A stretch of DNA of 6,797 nucleotides from Parvularcula sp. (GTDB taxonomy: Bacteria > Pseudomonadota > Alphaproteobacteria > Caulobacterales > Parvularculaceae), in contig DNZB01000301.1 in assembly GCA_003506635.1 (NCBI GenBank), forward strand, positions 1 through 6,797, written 5' to 3'. This document shows positions 6,204 through 6,797 of this stretch, one piece after another. Under the pieces are notes generated by a model. It saw only the letters and a list, made by a program, of their open reading frames with translations. It was not told the DNA's origin and did no database searches. Made by a program: the position numbers and the translations under genes. The first letter of the stretch is position 1, and each line of letters opens with the position of its first letter.

Positions 6204-6797
6204 TCAATCGCGATCCGGCGCGCCCGGCGGAAAGAAATGGCGAAAAGGCCGCGCCTCATCGATGCAGCGCTTGACTGACGGGCGCGCCAGCAGCCGCGCG
6301 CGATAGGTCCTCAGCGCGCTCAGCGCCGGTGCGATCTCTAGGACCCAGTCCGCATAAAACAAAGACGGCGCCGCCGCGCAATCGGCGAGGGTGAAGGCGT
6401 CGCCGCAGGCGAACGCCTTGTCCGCCATTCGCCGGTTCAGCCAGGCATAGGACCGCTCAAGCATTTCCTTCGCCTCAGCGACAGCGCCGGCGTCGCGGTC
6501 TATTGGCGGGCGGATGAAATCGGCGACGATCCGTTGCATCGGCGCCATCACGTAATTGTCGAAGAAGCGATCGAGCATCCGCACATCCGTCGCCGATCGG
6601 GGCGCTGCCGGAATAAGCGCCGCTGCTTCAGGATAGCGCTGGCGGAGATGCTCAATGATGATCGTGGCTTCAAACAAGGCGACGTCGCCATCGACGATCG
6701 CCGGAAATTTTCCGAGCGGTGAAATCTCGTTCAGCCGCGCGACATTCGCAGGATGGCCAGCGTCGATCAGCCGGAACTCGAACGCAATGCCGCTCTC
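6204..6797 (-). CDS. Glutathione S-transferase family protein (5' end outside window)
   Basis: The last 197 residues of a cytosolic GST-fold protein; the frame is open to the right edge and no start is visible, so roughly 15-35 N-terminal residues are probably missing. The thioredoxin-like part contains SPLGKFPAIVDGD, with the conserved cis-proline, then LFEATIIIEHLRQRYP. The Ser that usually follows Glu and contacts glutathione is Ala here. The all-helical C-terminal domain includes DRFFDNYVMAPMQ, the ACGDAFTLADCAAAP segment with the folding Asp of the N-capping box, and a closing ARPSVKRCIDEARPF. A TTG within this frame at 6677 is not a real start, since the GST fold continues upstream of it. 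The substrate is unknown; such proteins often conjugate or isomerise electrophiles. The gene is convergent with the upstream hypothetical protein. Confidence 0.9.
   Translation of the reverse strand, partial: ESGIAFEFRLIDAGHPANVARLNEISPLGKFPAIVDGDVALFEATIIIEHLRQRYPEAAALIPAAPRSATDVRMLDRFFDNYVMAPMQRIVADFIRPPIDRDAGAVAEAKEMLERSYAWLNRRMADKAFACGDAFTLADCAAAPSLFYADWVLEIAPALSALRTYRARLLARPSVKRCIDEARPFRHFFPPGAPDRD

Overview
The window is a compact, GC-rich piece of bacterial chromosome and is almost entirely coding. Protein motifs and gene order (rlpA, a D-Ala-D-Ala carboxypeptidase, tmk, holB, tatD, then a PhnP-like metallo-beta-lactamase-fold protein) point to an Alphaproteobacterium. The lack of a cysteine zinc module in HolB, as in other alphaproteobacterial delta' subunits, agrees. 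The sequence alone does not fix the genus.

Layout. A tRNA-Ser(UGA) with an encoded CCA lies on the minus strand at the left edge. Its probable sigma70-type promoter sits in the divergent intergenic region shared with rlpA. From 226 to 5591 six plus-strand genes form what looks like one operon: rlpA (septal-ring lipoprotein, lytic transglycosylase family), a DacC/DacD-type penicillin-binding protein, tmk (thymidylate kinase), holB (DNA polymerase III delta'), a TatD-family hydrolase and an MBL-fold hydrolase. Gaps shrink from 22 nt to 7 nt, and then come three successive 4-nt stop/start overlaps, a strong sign of translational coupling. After a 63-nt gap comes a 180-residue protein I cannot name, with a beta-rich N-terminal half and a J-domain-like C-terminal half that lacks HPD. 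A glutathione S-transferase-family gene then runs convergently on the minus strand and leaves the window at the right edge, so its start is missing.

How the genes fit together. The first two act on peptidoglycan outside the cytoplasm. tmk and holB serve DNA precursor supply and the replisome clamp loader. The TatD and MBL proteins are likely cytoplasmic metal-dependent hydrolases of unsettled substrate. The grouping links wall remodelling and replication in one transcript.

I see no mobile element, CRISPR array, phage gene or horizontally acquired island; this is a conserved housekeeping region. The points most worth a second look are the unnamed J-like protein, the direct holB-tatD junction where related genomes usually carry metG, and altered metal-ligand positions in the TatD and MBL proteins.
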